A stretch of 64,000 nucleotides of DNA from Arthrobacter sp. PAMC25284 (GTDB taxonomy: Bacteria > Actinomycetota > Actinomycetes > Actinomycetales > Micrococcaceae): the NCBI RefSeq assembly GCF_019443425.1, contig NZ_CP080382.1, positions 992,001 through 1,056,000 on the forward strand, given 5' to 3'. The position numbers and the translations under genes are program-made. The notes under the pieces are model-generated. The model searched no databases and was not told where the DNA came from. It was given only the letters and a program-made list of their open reading frames with translations. Positions 36,565 through 49,762 of this stretch are shown here, piece by piece. Positions within the stretch are counted from its first letter, which is position 1. Each line of letters opens with the position of its first letter.

Positions 36565-37383
36565 ATGAACGGAAGCACATTGCCCAAGAAGGACGAGAAG
36601 TCGAAAAAGAACGCCTACCTGATCGGCATCGATATCGGTGGCACCGGCATTAAGGGCGGCATAGTCGACGTGAAAAAGGGCAAGCTGATTGGTGATCGCT
36701 TCCGCGTCCCGACGCCGCAGCCTGCCACCCCGGAGGCCGTCGCCGAGGTCGTCGCCCAGGTCGTGGCAGAGCTCTCGGCCCGCCCCGAGGCCCCGGCCGC
36801 TGACTCCCCGGTAGGCGTCACCTTCCCGGGCATCATCCAGCATGGTGTGGTCCATTCGGCCGCGAACGTGGACAAGTCCTGGATCGAGACGGATATTGAC
36901 AGCCTGTTCTCGGCCCGGCTCGGCCGCCCCATCGAGGTCATTAACGATGCGGACGCCGCCGGCCTGGCGGAAGCACGCTTCGGCGCGGGTGAAGGTGTTG
37001 CGGGCACCGTCCTGGTTATCACGCTCGGCACCGGGATCGGATCCGCGTTCATTTTCGATGGCAAGCTAGTCCCCAACGCCGAGCTGGGCCACCTCGAGAT
37101 TGACGGATTCGACGCCGAGAGCAAGGCCTCGGCTGTCGCCCGGGAACGCGACGGCGTGAGCTGGGAGGACTACAGTGTGCTCCTGCAGCGCTACTTCTCC
37201 CATGTCGAGTTCCTGTTCTCCCCCGAGCTCTTCATCGTCGGCGGCGGCATCTCCAAGCGCTCCGATGAATACCTGCCGCACATGAAGCTGCGGACGCCGA
37301 TCGTCCCGGCGGAACTGAAGAACGACGCCGGCATTGTGGGCGCCGCGGTCGAGGTCGCCTTGAACCACAAACTGCTCAAGTAG
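36565..37383 (+). CDS. ppgK: Polyphosphate glucokinase
   Basis: Phosphorylates glucose with polyphosphate or ATP; an actinobacterial enzyme. 272-residue ROK/hexokinase-fold protein: phosphate-1 motif GIDIGGTGIKGGIVD, NDADAAGLAEARFGAG, ITLGTGIGSAFI, and ELGHLEIDGF. Basic N-terminus (PKKDEKSKKNA). It follows map by 64 nt on the same strand and ends at a strong bidirectional hairpin. Confidence 0.92.
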   Translation: MNGSTLPKKDEKSKKNAYLIGIDIGGTGIKGGIVDVKKGKLIGDRFRVPTPQPATPEAVAEVVAQVVAELSARPEAPAADSPVGVTFPGIIQHGVVHSAANVDKSWIETDIDSLFSARLGRPIEVINDADAAGLAEARFGAGEGVAGTVLVITLGTGIGSAFIFDGKLVPNAELGHLEIDGFDAESKASAVARERDGVSWEDYSVLLQRYFSHVEFLFSPELFIVGGGISKRSDEYLPHMKLRTPIVPAELKNDAGIVGAAVEVALNHKLLK

Positions 37384-37435
37384 CCCCGACGGGGCCCGGT
37401 GCTACGGGCACTGCATCTCGCGCCTTGACGTGGAG

Positions 37436-37475
37436 CCGGTGGCGGCTGCGACTTCCCCTTCGCAGCCGCCACCGG
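37436..37475. terminator. Perfect 15-bp hairpin between ppgK and nrdR
   Basis: CCGGTGGCGGCTGCG (37436-37450) with its exact inverse (37461-37475) around a 10-nt loop. Placed between two convergent genes, it likely serves both, though neither side has a T run. Confidence 0.7.
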
Positions 37476-37501
37476 AGTCTATGGTGGTTTCCCGGCGGAG
37501 C

Positions 37502-37993
37502 CTAAAGCGGGCTTTTCTGCGGGTTCGTGCCCTCCCGGCCCTTAGCCACGGATTCGTGACGGAGCAGCGAGATGGCGGACTCGAAGTCTTCGAGTGACTC
37601 AAACGCCTGGTACACGCTGGCGAAGCGGAGGTAGGCAACTTCGTCGAGTTTCTGCAGTGGGATCAGGATTGCCAGACCGACGTCGTGGGCTTCAATCTCG
37701 GCCGTGCCTGCTGCGCGGATCGATTCCTCGACTTCCTGGGCCAGCAGCGCGAGGTCGTCCTCCGTCACCGGCCGGCCCTGGCAGGCTTTTCGGACACCGT
37801 TGATGACTTTGCTGCGGCTGAACGGCTCGCCGACGCCTGAGCGCTTGATCACGGTCAGGCTGGTGGTTTCCACCGTGGTGAAGCGGCGGCCGCATTCGGG
37901 GCATTGCCGGCGGCGCCGGATGGCGGAGCCGTCGTCGGCAATGCGGCTGTCAACCACACGCGAGTCAGGGTTGCGGCAAAACGGGCAGTACAC
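37502..37993 (-). CDS. nrdR: Transcriptional repressor NrdR
   Basis: ATP/dATP-sensing repressor of ribonucleotide reductase genes. 163 residues: zinc ribbon [17 protein letters not shown] with [17 protein letters not shown], then the ATP-cone ([20 protein letters not shown]). Two palindromes matching NrdR boxes lie in its own upstream region, so it is probably self-regulated. No nrd reductase genes are in the window. Confidence 0.95.
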   Translation of the reverse strand: MYCPFCRNPDSRVVDSRIADDGSAIRRRRQCPECGRRFTTVETTSLTVIKRSGVGEPFSRSKVINGVRKACQGRPVTEDDLALLAQEVEESIRAAGTAEIEAHDVGLAILIPLQKLDEVAYLRFASVYQAFESLEDFESAISLLRHESVAKGREGTNPQKSPL

Positions 37994-38116
37994 GTTGTTT
38001 CCTCCCCTGTCGCAACTCCGCGGCCCGGGCGCCGGACGACCTGCCCATCAACCCGTCAAACGACCGGTCAACTGCGAGTCCCGTGCGGCGCGTCGTCTTC
38101 CGTGCTCAGTTTACGA

Positions 38117-38159
38117 CTAGATCTAGCTGAATAACAAGACTGTAATTACTACATGTAGT
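38117..38159 (-). promoter_or_regulatory. Pair of NrdR boxes upstream of nrdR
   Basis: CTAGATCTAG (38117-38126) and ACTACATGTAGT (38148-38159) are both palindromes sharing the core CTAnATnTAG of NrdR boxes. Their centres are 32 bp apart, three helix turns, the arrangement known for paired NrdR boxes. nrdR starts at 37993. Confidence 0.65.
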
Positions 38160-38187
38160 GGTTGCCGGTCCCGCTGGCGCCGTCGTG

Positions 38188-39576
38188 TCAGGCGCCGGCG
38201 GCGAATCGCGCGGTGACCGCGTCGCCGTGGGCCGGCAGGTCCTCAGCACCGGACAGGCTCACGATGTGGCCGCTGACCTGTTCCAGCGCGGACCGGGTGT
38301 AGTTGACGACCTGAATGGCCCGCAGGAAGGTTGTCACATTGAGACCCGAGGAAAAGGCGGCCGTGCCACTGGTCGGCAGCACATGGTTTGACCCGGCGCA
38401 GTAGTCCCCCAGGCTGACGGGGCTGTAGTCCCCCACGAAAATCGCTCCGGCGTTTCGGATCCGGGCCGCCACCCGGGGTGCGTCAGCCGTCATGATTTCC
38501 AGGTGCTCTGCCGCGTACGCATCGCAGGCGGCAATGCCCTGGTCAATGTCGTTGACGAGGACAACACCGGACTGCGGGCCGGACAAAGCCTCGCGGACCC
38601 GCGCGCTGTGCTTTGTGGCGGCGGCCTGGCGGTCGAGTTCGATCCGGACAGCAGCGGCGAGGGTTTCGGAATCCGTAATCAGCACGGACGCCGCCTTGGG
38701 GTCGTGTTCGGCCTGGCTGATCAGATCCGCGGCGACGAACGCCGGTTGCGCAGTAGCGTCGGCCAGGATGGCAATTTCCGTTGTTCCGGCTTCGGAATCA
38801 ATTCCCACCACGCCCTTCACGAGGCGTTTGGCGGTCGCGACAAAAATATTGCCCGGACCTGTGACGACGTCCACCGGATCGATCCCCGCGGCGTCACCGA
38901 GGTCCGCTCCGCGTGCCGGGATGCCGTAGGCGAAGGCAGCAATGGCCTGGGCCCCTCCGATTGCGTACACCTCATCGATACCGAGCAGGCAGGCGGCGGC
39001 GAGGATGGTCGGGTGCGGAAGGCCGTCGAAGTCCTTTTGCGGCGGCGACGCCAGTGCGATGGATTCGACGCCGGCCGCGAGGGCCGGGACGACGTTCATA
39101 ACCACCGACGACGGATAAACGGCCAGGCCTCCCGGCACATAAAGTCCCACCCTGGCCACCGGCACCCAGTTCTGGCTGACGACGGCACCGTCCCCCATCT
39201 CGACGTCGACGTTTGCCGGCCGATGGCCGTCGGCGAACCGGCGTGCCCGGCGGATCGACTCTTCCAGGGCTGCACGCACGGCAGGGTCCAGATCCGCCAG
39301 TGCGGCATGCAGCGCTTCCGCCGGAACCCGGGGGTTCGTCTGCTCCACCCCGTCGAACGCCAGCGCCAGCTCGCTGAGGGCGGCGAACCCCCTCGACCTG
39401 ACGGCCGAGATAATGTCCTGGACCTTGCCCTCGGCGTCTGCCATCGTGCCTGCCTGGGCCCGCGGAACGGCAGCCCTCAGTTCGGCGAGGGACAGATGCC
39501 GGCCGCGCACGTCCACCGTGCGGAAGTTGAGGGCGGCAGGAACCGGGGGCACTGTGCTGTCAGGTGTTAAGGTCAC
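38188..39576 (-). CDS. hisD: Histidinol dehydrogenase
   Basis: Last step of histidine synthesis, oxidising L-histidinol to L-histidine with NAD+. 462 residues with [25 protein letters not shown]-like [42 protein letters not shown] and the zinc/substrate region [20 protein letters not shown]. It starts at GTG 39576, overlapping the upstream gene by GTGA. No other his gene follows in the window. Confidence 0.95.
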   Translation of the reverse strand: MTLTPDSTVPPVPAALNFRTVDVRGRHLSLAELRAAVPRAQAGTMADAEGKVQDIISAVRSRGFAALSELALAFDGVEQTNPRVPAEALHAALADLDPAVRAALEESIRRARRFADGHRPANVDVEMGDGAVVSQNWVPVARVGLYVPGGLAVYPSSVVMNVVPALAAGVESIALASPPQKDFDGLPHPTILAAACLLGIDEVYAIGGAQAIAAFAYGIPARGADLGDAAGIDPVDVVTGPGNIFVATAKRLVKGVVGIDSEAGTTEIAILADATAQPAFVAADLISQAEHDPKAASVLITDSETLAAAVRIELDRQAAATKHSARVREALSGPQSGVVLVNDIDQGIAACDAYAAEHLEIMTADAPRVAARIRNAGAIFVGDYSPVSLGDYCAGSNHVLPTSGTAAFSSGLNVTTFLRAIQVVNYTRSALEQVSGHIVSLSGAEDLPAHGDAVTARFAAGA

Positions 39577-40142
39577 GCATTCATTTTACGTGCCCGGGCG
39601 GGGGTCCTGAAAATCGTTTCAAGGAAGATGGAGAGGGCAATCGCCGCCGGCCAGATTGCGATGATGGCATAGGACCGCAGGGAGAAGGCAACGCTGGCGT
39701 TGGTCTCGGCGTCGACGGACTCGCCCCACCGCTGCCCTGCAAGTACACCGGTGCCCCAGGCCAGCACAGCGCCCAGAGTTCCGGCAAGCACTACGAACAC
39801 GATGGCCCAGGGTCCCGGCAGTTCATCTTTGGAACCGGATACCAACGCCCCGGAAATGGACCCCGCGAGCAGGAACAGCCCGGCCAGGACCAGGTCACGC
39901 GGCAGCCAGCCGGAAATGTTCGTCCCCGACGCCAGTTCCGGGTCGCCGGTCAGCAGGTTGAATCCGGAAGGCGCCAGCAGCCACCAGATCAGCCCGACGG
40001 GGACCCCTGCCGCCGCTATCACCGTTGCCCGCCGCCAGGGCGTGACAGCACGATGTGCGGCCTGGTGGGGTTCGCTCAGGTTCCCGGCGTACTCCCCGGC
40101 GTCGGACTGGTCGACCAGGATGGGAACTTCGGGCTGTTTCAT
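39573..40142 (-). CDS. Conserved membrane protein of unknown function coupled to hisD
   Basis: 189 residues starting [17 protein letters not shown] soluble N-terminus of about 45 residues is followed by roughly four membrane segments ([54 protein letters not shown], and the last near the C-terminus). I do not recognise the family. Its stop overlaps the hisD start by four bases, so both are read from one mRNA. TACCGT lies seven bases before ATG 40142, a leaderless pattern; the frame is open to 40184. Confidence 0.75.
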   Translation of the reverse strand: MKQPEVPILVDQSDAGEYAGNLSEPHQAAHRAVTPWRRATVIAAAGVPVGLIWWLLAPSGFNLLTGDPELASGTNISGWLPRDLVLAGLFLLAGSISGALVSGSKDELPGPWAIVFVVLAGTLGAVLAWGTGVLAGQRWGESVDAETNASVAFSLRSYAIIAIWPAAIALSIFLETIFRTPARARKMNA

Positions 40143-40294
40143 GGAACAAACGGTAACAAGGATTCGGCCGGCCGGAGTCACCACGCGTCAAGTCCAGATG
40201 ACAACCAGGGTTATGGATTGTGGTCCGGGCCCGCGGGCGCAATACGCTGGCAGGTGAACAATGACACGTATGTGCAGCAGGGAGCCGAATCGCA

Positions 40295-40795
40295 GTGACT
40301 ACAAATCATGGGACCTTTGAAGGAACGTTCAAGGAAATGTTCCGCCGGCATGCCGCGGGGGTAGCGATCATCACTGCCAATCTCGATGGTGTTCCCTTCG
40401 GTTTCACCGCGACCTCGGTGGCCTCACTCTCCGCCAAGCCGCCCCGATTCACGTTCAACATGGCCCGGACGTCCAGCTCCTGGCCCGCGATCGCGAACAC
40501 CAGCTATATCGGTGTGCACATGCTCGGCATGGACAACCACGAACTGGCGGACCGGTTCGCCCGGGCCGGAAACCGCTTCGACGGGGACCACTGGGAGCTC
40601 GGTCCGCACGAGGTACCCGTACTCAAGGGCACCTCCGGCTGGCTGATCGGCAAGATCCAGATGCGGCTTTCCTTTGAAAACAACGCGGTCGTCGTCGTGG
40701 AGGTCGTTGAGGGGCAGGTCGGCGAGGACGGCACCCCGCTGCTGTACCACGCAGGCGCCTACGGCCAGCCGGTGCCGCTCGACTACGAAATCTAG
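40295..40795 (+). CDS. Flavin reductase family protein
   Basis: 166-residue FMN-binding split-barrel protein of the flavin reductase/HpaC type: FKEMFRRHAAGVAIITANLDG, FGFTATSVASLSAKPPRFTFN, and ADRFARAGNRFDGDHWE. Such proteins reduce flavin with NAD(P)H for a partner monooxygenase, but no such partner is in the window. It starts at GTG 40295 with AGGGAG about 11 nt upstream. It is convergent with dnaE. Confidence 0.85.
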   Translation: MTTNHGTFEGTFKEMFRRHAAGVAIITANLDGVPFGFTATSVASLSAKPPRFTFNMARTSSSWPAIANTSYIGVHMLGMDNHELADRFARAGNRFDGDHWELGPHEVPVLKGTSGWLIGKIQMRLSFENNAVVVVEVVEGQVGEDGTPLLYHAGAYGQPVPLDYEI

Positions 40796-40801
40796 CCGGC
40801 C

Positions 40802-40849
40802 CGTTGCCGGGTCCGGGCGGGGCAGGTCAGCCGCCGGGTCCCGGCAACG
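40802..40849. terminator. Bidirectional hairpin between the flavin reductase gene and dnaE
   Basis: CGTTGCCGGG (40802-40811) pairs exactly with CCCGGCAACG (40840-40849). Confidence 0.6.
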
Positions 40850-40862
40850 TTCTGTCCTGGAA

Positions 40863-44422
<3,560 letters not shown>

Positions 44423-44464
44423 CGAATCATTCTAGTGCCGGGCGGCGCCCGCCGGGCGCCGCCC

Positions 44465-45484
44465 TCAGGCGTTTCCGGATTCCAGCACGTCCAGCGCGTA
44501 CTGAAGATCCTGCGGGTAGCCACTGGAGACGGTGACCCGCTCCCCCGTCCGGGGATGGTCAAAGGACAGTTCCCGGGCGTGCAGCCACTGCCGGGTCAGC
44601 CCCAGGTTGGCGGCAAGCCGGGGGTCCGCGCCGTACGTGAGGTCACCGGCGCAGGGATGGCGCAGGGCTGAGAAGTGCACCCGGATCTGGTGGGTGCGCC
44701 CCGTCTCAAGGTGGACCTCGACCAGCGAGGCCTTGCCAAAAGCTTCCAGGACTTCGTAGTGCGTGATGGAATCGCGGCCGTCCTCGATCACGGCGAAGCG
44801 CCAGTCGTGTCCGGGGTGGCGCCCGATCGGAGCATCGATGGTGCCGGCCAGCGGGTCCGGCAGGCCCTGGACTACGGCGTGGTAGACCTTGTCCACGGTC
44901 CGCTCCTTGAACGCCCGCTTGAGCGCGGTGTACGCCCTTTCGGTTTTGGCGACCACCATCACGCCCGACGTTCCGACGTCGAGCCGGTGCACGATCCCGG
45001 CCCGTTCGGGAGCTCCGGACGTGGAGATCCGGTAGCCGAGCCCTGCGAGGCCGCCCACGACGGTGGGACCCACCCAGCCCGGGGACGGGTGCGCTGCGAC
45101 GCCGACCGGTTTGTCAATAACCACGAACTCGTCATCGTCCAGCAGAATCAACAGATCGTCCACGATTTCCTCCACGATTTCCAGGGGGTCCCGGCGTTCC
45201 GGGACGACGACGTCGAGGACGGCACCGGCAGGCAGCTTGAGGGATTTGCTGACAGGCCGGCCGTTACAGCTGACGTTGCCTTCGGCTATCAGCACCGCGA
45301 CCTGGGCCCGGGAGCTCTCCATCAGTGTCGCCAGGCCGGCGTCCACCCGGCTGCCGGCGAGGTCTTCGGGCACAACGAACCTCAACGGCACGGGGGGTTC
45401 ATCGATCAGGTCATCGGACAGGCCTGCTGCCGGATTCTGTTCCATCGGCTCGTCAGGCCGGCTACCGGACAGCTTGTCACGCAT
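44465..45484 (-). CDS. rluD: RluA-family 23S rRNA pseudouridine synthase
   Basis: 339 residues: an S4 RNA-binding domain ([25 protein letters not shown]), then the synthase domain with the catalytic Asp in [14 protein letters not shown] and the conserved [13 protein letters not shown]. The nearest family is RluD/YlyB-like. ATG overlaps the lspA stop by eight bases, the lspA-rluD pair found in many bacteria. dnaE follows. Confidence 0.9.
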   Translation of the reverse strand: MRDKLSGSRPDEPMEQNPAAGLSDDLIDEPPVPLRFVVPEDLAGSRVDAGLATLMESSRAQVAVLIAEGNVSCNGRPVSKSLKLPAGAVLDVVVPERRDPLEIVEEIVDDLLILLDDDEFVVIDKPVGVAAHPSPGWVGPTVVGGLAGLGYRISTSGAPERAGIVHRLDVGTSGVMVVAKTERAYTALKRAFKERTVDKVYHAVVQGLPDPLAGTIDAPIGRHPGHDWRFAVIEDGRDSITHYEVLEAFGKASLVEVHLETGRTHQIRVHFSALRHPCAGDLTYGADPRLAANLGLTRQWLHARELSFDHPRTGERVTVSSGYPQDLQYALDVLESGNA

Positions 45485-46092
45485 CGGGGAGCTCCTCGTC
45501 CTTCGTGTGGCGCGAACCGTCCAGGCCGATGCCTCGCAGGGTCAGCACAAAAATGACCGCCACCGAAGACACAACAGCGGAATCGGCGATATTAAAGATG
45601 GCGAAATTGGGCAGTTGGATGAAGTCGACCACGTGCCCCATGGCGAATGAGGGCGCGCGGAACAACCGGTCCGTAAGGTTTCCAAGGGCTCCGCCCAGCA
45701 GCAACCCGAGCGCCAGGGCCCACCAGAGGGAACCCAGCCGGCGCAGCTGCAGCAGGATCGCGACGGCTACGGCAGCCATGATGATCGTGAAGACCCAGGT
45801 GATGTTCTCGCCAATCGAAAACGCGGCCCCCGAATTACGGATGTAATACCAGTGCAGCAGCGGCGGCAGCACTGGAATCTGCTCTCCCTCCGTCATGTTG
45901 CTGGTAACCCACAGTTTGGTCAGCTGGTCAAACACGTAAGCGAACACAGCGAGACCGGCGAACACGGAGAGCAGCACGGCCCTGCGCGGCCGCGGCGGCT
46001 GGAGAGCCGGGGGCCCCTTCAGCGGAGCTGCCCGGGGCAGGCGGGGTGGCGCCGGCAGGCTGCGGGGCATCTGGTGATGGTGCGTCTGTCAT
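45477..46092 (-). CDS. lspA: Lipoprotein signal peptidase, N-terminus probably shifted by a +1 error
   Basis: Aspartic protease of the membrane that cuts prolipoprotein signal peptides; four membrane segments, with catalytic Asp in GNLTDRLF and FNIADSAV. The unbroken frame could start at ATG 46070 ([16 protein letters not shown]), but no ribosome site precedes it and the sequence looks unnatural. ATG 46092 opens a frame reading [18 protein letters not shown]. Removing one base from the run at 46009-46017 joins it as [20 protein letters not shown], giving 204 residues. I judge that the more likely gene, with moderate confidence; the core enzyme is certain. Confidence 0.85.
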
Positions 46093-46225
46093 AGTGCTTT
46101 CGATCGAATAAGTGCGGGACCGGGCAGGGGCGCGGGGCATGCCGGTCAGGAAACGGCGGTTAACGCCAAAAACCGGCGGCGGAGGAATCCTCAGCCACCG
46201 GCTTTCAGAATACTTGCTTAATGCC

Positions 46226-46928
46226 CTAGCTGGCTTCGCCGACTTCGGGAGCGGCAACAGAGCCGCGGGCATCGAGATCGCGCAACTGGCCTTCGATGTA
46301 GGCCTTCAGGCGTGAACGGTAGTCGCGTTCGAACCCGCGAAGCTGCTCGACCTTGCGCTCCAGGACCGAGCGCTGCTGCTCGAGGGCACCCAGGATCTTG
46401 CGGGACTTTTCCTGCGCATCGTTGACGAGGCTGCTGGCTTCGATCTGCGCTTCGGCGATGATTTTGTCACGCTGCTGCTCGCCGTCGGCGACGTGCTTGT
46501 CGTGCATCTGCTGCGCCATGGCCAGCAGGCCGGCGGCGGACTCCGAAGCGGGGGTGGCAGCAGCCTGAGCCGGCTTGGCAGCCGCGGCAGGGGCGGGGGG
46601 CCGGGGCGGCAGCGGCCGCCTTTTTCTTGGCAGCCTCAGCAGCCTCAGCGGCCTTTGCGTCGGCTTCGGCCTTGGCGATCTTTTCCTTCTCGGCCTTGGT
46701 GACCTCCGGAACCTTCTCCACGACGGGAGCAGGCGCAGCGGAGCTGGCAGGCGTGCCGGCGCCGGACTCGGCGAGCTTCTTGCGGAGCTCGTCGTTTTCC
46801 TGGTTCAGGCGCCGCAGTTCGACGACGATTTCGTCCAGGAAGTCATCAACTTCATCCTGGTCGTAGCCTTCGCGAAACTTGGTCGGCTGAAAGCGCTTGT
46901 TGACAACGTCTTCTGGCGTCAAAGCCAT
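46226..46928 (-). CDS. divIVA: DivIVA/Wag31 polar growth protein, interrupted by a +1 frameshift
   Basis: Coiled-coil scaffold that marks the cell pole and new septum in actinobacteria. N-terminal DivIVA domain LTPEDVVNKRFQPTKFREGY with EVDDFLDEIVVELRRLNQEND; then an Ala/Lys/Pro-rich linker; then a long C-terminal coiled coil ending DARGSVAAPEVGEAS. One extra base in a C6 run (GGGGGG 46595-46600 on the plus strand) breaks the linker. Removing it gives AAKPAQAAATPASESAAGLL and joins both halves into 233 residues. An essential gene in relatives, so an overcall is likely. Confidence 0.92.
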
Positions 46929-47084
46929 CTGGTCACCTCGTTGGTCTAGTTAGTCAGGAGGCCTTCCGGCCGTCAGAACTACGGTACCTAAATATGGTCT
47001 GGTTCCTCTAATTCAACACCGCAGTGTCGAACCGGAGTTGTATCGCTTCGCAGTGGGCGAACCCACTGTCTGTGAATTATCTGC

Positions 47085-47372
47085 CTACACAAGGCTCCTG
47101 GCGATTGCCATCGCAAAGCTCACTGCCACGAAAAGCAGGAGGAAGCCCACATCCAGTGAGATCCCGCCCAGCCGCAGCGGCGGGATCAGCCTCCGGAGCA
47201 CCTTGAGCGGCGGATCCGTTACTGAATAGACGGTGTGCGCGGCAACGAGGGCAACACCGCTCGGCCGCCAGCTCCGCGCGAACATCTGGACCCACTCGAA
47301 TACCAGACGAACGATCAATGCAATAAAAAAAAGCAGGAGTGCGATATAGACAAGTCCGAAAATAATTCCCAT
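47085..47372 (-). CDS. YggT family membrane protein
   Basis: 95 residues with two membrane segments (FGLVYIALLLFFIALIVRLVFEWV and LDVGFLLLFVAVSFAMAIARSL) flanking a short loop with SVTDPPLKVLRRLIPPLRLG, the YggT signature. The family sits beside sepF and divIVA in most actinobacteria and is thought to act in division or envelope homeostasis; the exact role is unknown. Confidence 0.9.
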   Translation of the reverse strand: MGIIFGLVYIALLLFFIALIVRLVFEWVQMFARSWRPSGVALVAAHTVYSVTDPPLKVLRRLIPPLRLGGISLDVGFLLLFVAVSFAMAIARSLV

Positions 47373-47459
47373 GAGTTAACTCATATCTCCATGTTCATTC
47401 CGGATACCCCAGTGTCCTGACAATGTATTGCTTCCATTTCAGCACGAATATCTCAGCAT

Positions 47460-47491
47460 TGATGCCAGGCAGATGTCCCCGCCTGGCATCA
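47460..47491 (-). terminator. Perfect 11-bp hairpin between sepF and yggT
   Basis: TGATGCCAGGC (47460-47470) pairs with GCCTGGCATCA (47481-47491), loop of 10. No T run, so it may be an attenuator rather than a full stop. Confidence 0.55.
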
Positions 47492-47506
47492 AACCCAGAA
47501 TCCGGA

Positions 47507-48037
47507 CTAACTCTGGTTGAAGAAACTCGCTTGAGTTTCGCTGACTTTTTTGTCATCGCCAATGACCTCAATATACGACGGCGAGAGCAGGAAGACCTTG
47601 TTTGTCACCCGTTCGATGCTGCCGCGCAGACCGAAGACCAGTCCCGCGGAGAAGTCAACCAGACGTTTGGCATCGGCCTCGCCCATGTCGGTGACATTCA
47701 TAATCACGGGAATGCCGTCCCGGAAGCTCTCACCGATGAGCTTGGCATCGTTGTACGAGCGTGGGTGGATCGTGGTGATCTGCCGCAGCCCGGTGGTCTC
47801 TTCGCGGCTCGAGGCCGCTCGCTTGATGGGTGTCACAGGGGCACGATATTCCTCTTCAGCGGCGTAGGGCTCTTCCCTGGGAACCTCACGGACCGGCGCC
47901 GGCGAACGGCGCTCCTCGCGGTCCTGCTCCATGGAATCGTCCTCGTCTTTGTGCGATGTCTGGTGTTCGGACTCGTACTGTTCGTCGCCATCGGCGAGCC
48001 CAAGATAGATCATTGTCTTGCGCAGACCGCCACTCAT
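47507..48037 (-). CDS. sepF: Cell division protein SepF
   Basis: FtsZ-binding membrane anchor of the division ring. 176 residues: N-terminal membrane-binding [19 protein letters not shown], a charged linker, and the conserved C-terminal domain [20 protein letters not shown] with [26 protein letters not shown] precedes ATG 48037. It lies between yggS and yggT in the usual order. Confidence 0.95.
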   Translation of the reverse strand: MSGGLRKTMIYLGLADGDEQYESEHQTSHKDEDDSMEQDREERRSPAPVREVPREEPYAAEEEYRAPVTPIKRAASSREETTGLRQITTIHPRSYNDAKLIGESFRDGIPVIMNVTDMGEADAKRLVDFSAGLVFGLRGSIERVTNKVFLLSPSYIEVIGDDKKVSETQASFFNQS

Positions 48038-48126
48038 GGTCGACTCCTCATCGTCTCCGGAAGCGGGCCGATCGAATGGCTGAACAGCCTTTGGAATCCC
48101 CGCCGATATGTTCCAATACGTCGAAC

Positions 48127-48871
48127 CTACCGCAACCCCGGACGCGGACCGAGAATATCCGAGCCAATCCGCAGGTGTGTCGCCCCGAAACGAATGGCGG
48201 ATTCGAGGTCCTGGCTCATGCCTGCGGATATCCCCCCGGCACCCGGATGGACTGCGGTCAGGGCCGCGGAAATGCCGGCCAGTTTTTCAAAAGCGGCTTC
48301 CGGATCTGCCCCCCGCGGGGCGACGGCCATAACACCTGAGAGGCTGAGCCCCTCCGCACCGGCAAGCTGTTCGGCCAGGGCCGGGACGTCTGCCGCATGG
48401 ATACCGCCGCGGTGCTCCCCGGCGTCGTCGTCAAGGCTGACCTGGATGAAGCAGGCCAGCGGTCCGCGGCCGGTCCGTTCGTGCTCCGCGGTGGCTGCTT
48501 TCGCCAGCGCGGCGGCGAGCTGCGGGCGGTCCACCGAGTGCAGGGCGTGGGCGTACCGCACCACGGATTTGGCCTTGTTGCCCTGCAGTTGGCCGACGAA
48601 GTGCCAGCGGAGGTTCAGGCCATCGAGTTCAGCGGCCTTGCCTGCCGCCTCCTGGTCCCGGTTTTCACCGACGTCGGTCACCCCGAGCGACGCCAGCCAC
48701 CGGATATCCTGCACCGGGTGGAATTTGGTCACGACGATCAGCTCCGGCGGGCTGGCCTGCCGGCCTGCGGCCTCTGTGGCCGCCTCGATCCTTCGTCGGA
48801 CCGCGGCAAGGTTATCGCGAAGCCGGGCCCCAACGGTCAGCCTCCGCGGCGTCCATTTTCTGCTCAATCAT
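48127..48871 (-). CDS. YggS family PLP-binding protein, start region broken by a +1 frameshift
   Basis: Pyridoxal phosphate homeostasis protein. The PLP lysine is in [34 protein letters not shown] and [21 protein letters not shown] are family motifs. The intact frame could begin at a TTG (48867) with an odd N-terminus. ATG 48871 opens [14 protein letters not shown], and removing one base from GGGCCCC at 48825-48831 joins it to [17 protein letters not shown], the family-typical start (247 residues). The ATG overlaps the pgeF stop by eight bases. Confidence 0.88.
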
Positions 48872-49700
48872 GGGTGAGCCCACGGCCGGCGTCGCCTGCG
48901 CCGGAACCGGCGGCATCTGTCCACACCAGTCCGGCGAAGCGTCCCGTGCGGTGATTTCGGCGGTAAGAGAACAGTGTTTCGTCTTCAAGAGTGCATCCGC
49001 CGGTGTATTCAACGGCGACGCCCTCGGCCTCCAACTGACTGCGGACTCCGGCCGGCAGGTCAAGCCCGGGGGTGCCGTGCGAAGTGGTGCACCAGGTGGC
49101 GGGTACGCTCGCGGAAACGTCGGCACGCAGCTCTTCGGGGACCTCGTAGCAGTTGCCGCAGACCGACGGGCCAATCCAGGCACTGACTTGCACCGCGCCA
49201 AGTGTCCGCAGACGCTCCACGGCAGCCCGCACAACGCCGTTCGCCACGCCTGGCCGCCCGGCATGCACAACGCCCAGGACATGGTCCCCGGCGCCGGGCT
49301 CCCCTGCTGCGCGTTGACCGACCAGCACGACCGGGACACAGTCGGCCACGAGGACGGCCAGCGGTTCACCCGCGGACACCAGGGCGTCTGCCACCGGAGC
49401 TAGAGGATCCGGGGTTCCCGAATCCTCGCCCGCGGGCTCGACGGCGGTGGTAGGCGCGCCGGCCTCGCGCGCCACGACCGCCACCAAATTTCCGTGGACT
49501 TGGTTCATGAACCGGAAGTGCCGGCTGCCGGTTCCGCACGCCTGTTCAACACTCCGGCGGCGCTGGCGGACCGCGGCGGGATCATCACCGACGTGGAGCG
49601 CGAGGTTTCCGGCGGCGGCGTCGGTGAAAGCCACCCAGACGCCGGGCCGCACTTGAGCACGCCATGAGAACACTGAGAACACCGCCGTCTTGCTAGCCAT
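48864..49700 (-). CDS. pgeF: Peptidoglycan editing factor / polyphenol oxidase family (YfiH)
   Basis: 278 residues of the YfiH/LACC1 family with the zinc-site pattern: FRFMNQVHGN (His), VLVADCVPVVLV (Cys) and GVVHAGRPG (His), plus GPSVCGNCYEVPEEL. In E. coli the homologue cleaves wrongly built peptidoglycan precursors (L-Ser at position 1); other members act on purine nucleosides. It follows ftsZ in the usual dcw order and overlaps yggS. The start ATG 49700 has no clear ribosome site. Confidence 0.9.
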   Translation of the reverse strand: MASKTAVFSVFSWRAQVRPGVWVAFTDAAAGNLALHVGDDPAAVRQRRRSVEQACGTGSRHFRFMNQVHGNLVAVVAREAGAPTTAVEPAGEDSGTPDPLAPVADALVSAGEPLAVLVADCVPVVLVGQRAAGEPGAGDHVLGVVHAGRPGVANGVVRAAVERLRTLGAVQVSAWIGPSVCGNCYEVPEELRADVSASVPATWCTTSHGTPGLDLPAGVRSQLEAEGVAVEYTGGCTLEDETLFSYRRNHRTGRFAGLVWTDAAGSGAGDAGRGLTHD

Positions 49701-49720
49701 CCGCTAAGCCGCGGAAATGG

Positions 49721-49750
49721 CCATGGCACTGCCTCGCGGCAGTGCCATGG
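49721..49750 (-). terminator. Perfect 13-bp hairpin with a GNRA loop between ftsZ and pgeF
   Basis: CCATGGCACTGCC (49721-49733) and its exact inverse (49738-49750); the minus-strand loop is GCGA. It lies 13 nt after the ftsZ stop. No T run follows, so it may stabilise the ftsZ mRNA end or partly stop transcription before pgeF. Confidence 0.65.
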
Positions 49751-49762
49751 TTGTGATCGGAT

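Noticed and set aside
47423..48877. 484-codon open frame opposite sepF and yggS
   Set aside because: Both minus-strand genes are clear family members; this frame has no family features.
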